DNA of 64,000 nt. Origin: Streptomyces sp. AJS327. GTDB lineage: Bacteria; Actinomycetota; Actinomycetes; Streptomycetales; Streptomycetaceae. Below the pieces are notes generated by a model. That model ran no database searches. It was not told the DNA's origin and saw nothing but the letters and a program-made list of their open reading frames with translations. How positions within the stretch are numbered: the first letter of the stretch is position 1; each line of letters starts with the position of its first letter. The translations under genes were made by a program, and so were the position numbers. Shown here piece by piece: positions 63,500 to 64,000 of this stretch. Location: positions 372,001 through 436,000 of the forward strand of contig NZ_SKBR01000002.1 of the NCBI RefSeq assembly GCF_013450295.1, written 5' to 3'.

Positions 63500-64000
63500 A
63501 TGACCACCCCGCCCGGCCGAGGAGGATCCGACGCACCGGGCCGGCGCGAGGGGCGGCCGCTCGCCGGTGACCCGCGGGCCGCCCTGGCCGAACTCGGCGG
63601 CCGGCTGCGGCGGGCGGGCTGGGAGCCCACCGCGCAGGAGCTGGCCGAGACGCTCTGGCTGGCCCGCTTCGCCCGCCCACCCGCCGCGCCCCCGGCGGCC
63701 ACCCCAGCGGGGGGCGATCCGGCGACCGGCGGCGAACCGGCGCCGCCGCGCCCCGCCCCCACCCGGGAGGAGCTGGCCGACCGCGCCGAGCGGCCCAGGC
63801 CGCTGGTCGAGCGCTCGCCCCCGGTCTCGCTGTACGCCCCGGCGCGGCACTCCCCGACGGCCGGGTACACCTTCCCCGTCCGCGCCCCTGCCGTCAGCTC
63901 GCTCTCCGGGCTGCTGGAGCACGAACGGGCGCTGCGCCCCCTGGCCGCGTACCGCACCGCGCTGCCCACGCCGTTCGGCGACCTGGACGAGGAGGCCTCC
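63500..64000 (+). CDS. SAV_2336 N-terminal-domain-like protein, start only (partial)
   Basis: The first 167 codons; the gene runs off the window. After a Pro/Gly-rich start comes PRAALAELGGRLRRAGWEPT then AQELAETLWLARFARP, resembling the N-terminal signature of the SAV_2336-type proteins (a large family often next to MoxR ATPases). It continues with a Pro-rich linker, then LYAPARHSPTAGYTFPVRAP and SLSGLLEHERALRPL. The ATG at 63500 follows GAGGTGATGGGGG, whose GAGGTGA includes the ATPase stop, so translation is probably coupled. Confidence 0.7.
   Translation, partial: MTTPPGRGGSDAPGRREGRPLAGDPRAALAELGGRLRRAGWEPTAQELAETLWLARFARPPAAPPAATPAGGDPATGGEPAPPRPAPTREELADRAERPRPLVERSPPVSLYAPARHSPTAGYTFPVRAPAVSSLSGLLEHERALRPLAAYRTALPTPFGDLDEEAS

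Overview
The window is very GC-rich. It has initiator tRNA genes without an encoded CCA, frequent GTG starts, rare TTA codons, and a gene content that matches a Streptomyces core chromosome: catR-catA, aroA-rsgA, sigR-rsrA, the das chitobiose/GlcNAc locus, wblE, sigH-ushX, sodN-sodX and malic enzyme. I see no prophage, insertion sequence, CRISPR array, rRNA or replication origin. Identifications come from reading the translations and motifs; no database search was run.

Layout. 1-2.8 kb: the end of a UPF0182 membrane protein, then two initiator tRNA genes flanking a Sel1/TPR-repeat protein. 3.2-13.2 kb: Fur-type regulator catR divergent from catalase catA, hisN, a TetR regulator, an SMR exporter, rsgA-aroA, an M50-like membrane protease, an SRAP-domain protein and a small hydrolase. 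13.3-18.9 kb: sigR-rsrA (thiol stress), a TPR protein, peptide deformylase and two secreted peptidases with M15/LAS-type active sites. 19.7-22.1 kb: cstA-ybdD. 22.4-29.5 kb: dasR divergent from dasABC-dasD-nagB2, with two DasR sites (dre) between them. 30.4-36.1 kb: a PdtaS-like histidine kinase, wblE, a lipid kinase, and sigH with its anti-sigma factor. 36.9-45.8 kb: a PLP enzyme, an amidase, two divergent HTH-TPR regulators, a Nudix hydrolase, an exporter and a methyltransferase. 46-54.7 kb: a CapA-like lipoprotein, nickel SOD with its maturation protease, a CGNR protein, a methyltransferase, malic enzyme and a polar amino-acid ABC importer. 55.3-59.1 kb: a quinone-oxidoreductase-like enzyme, a PadR regulator with a DUF4097 protein, and a DUF6104-like protein.

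The right end (59.3-64.0 kb, truncated) is the most unusual part. A Trypco1-type small protein is followed by a trypsin fused to a VMAP-C-like domain, a MoxR-like AAA+ ATPase, and the start of a protein resembling the SAV_2336 N-terminal family. This resembles the NTP-dependent conflict systems predicted by comparative genomics in multicellular bacteria. Two of its genes carry a TTA leucine codon, so their translation may depend on bldA.

Regulatory logic seen in the DNA: a perfect palindrome inside the catA promoter; a GGGAAT-N18-GTT sigma-R promoter before sigR with an in-frame start exactly 55 codons upstream of the normal one; dre sites at das; inverted repeats upstream of sodN, the HTH-TPR pair and the PadR operon; and several genes whose start codon lies 6-7 nt after a -10 hexamer, as in leaderless mRNAs.
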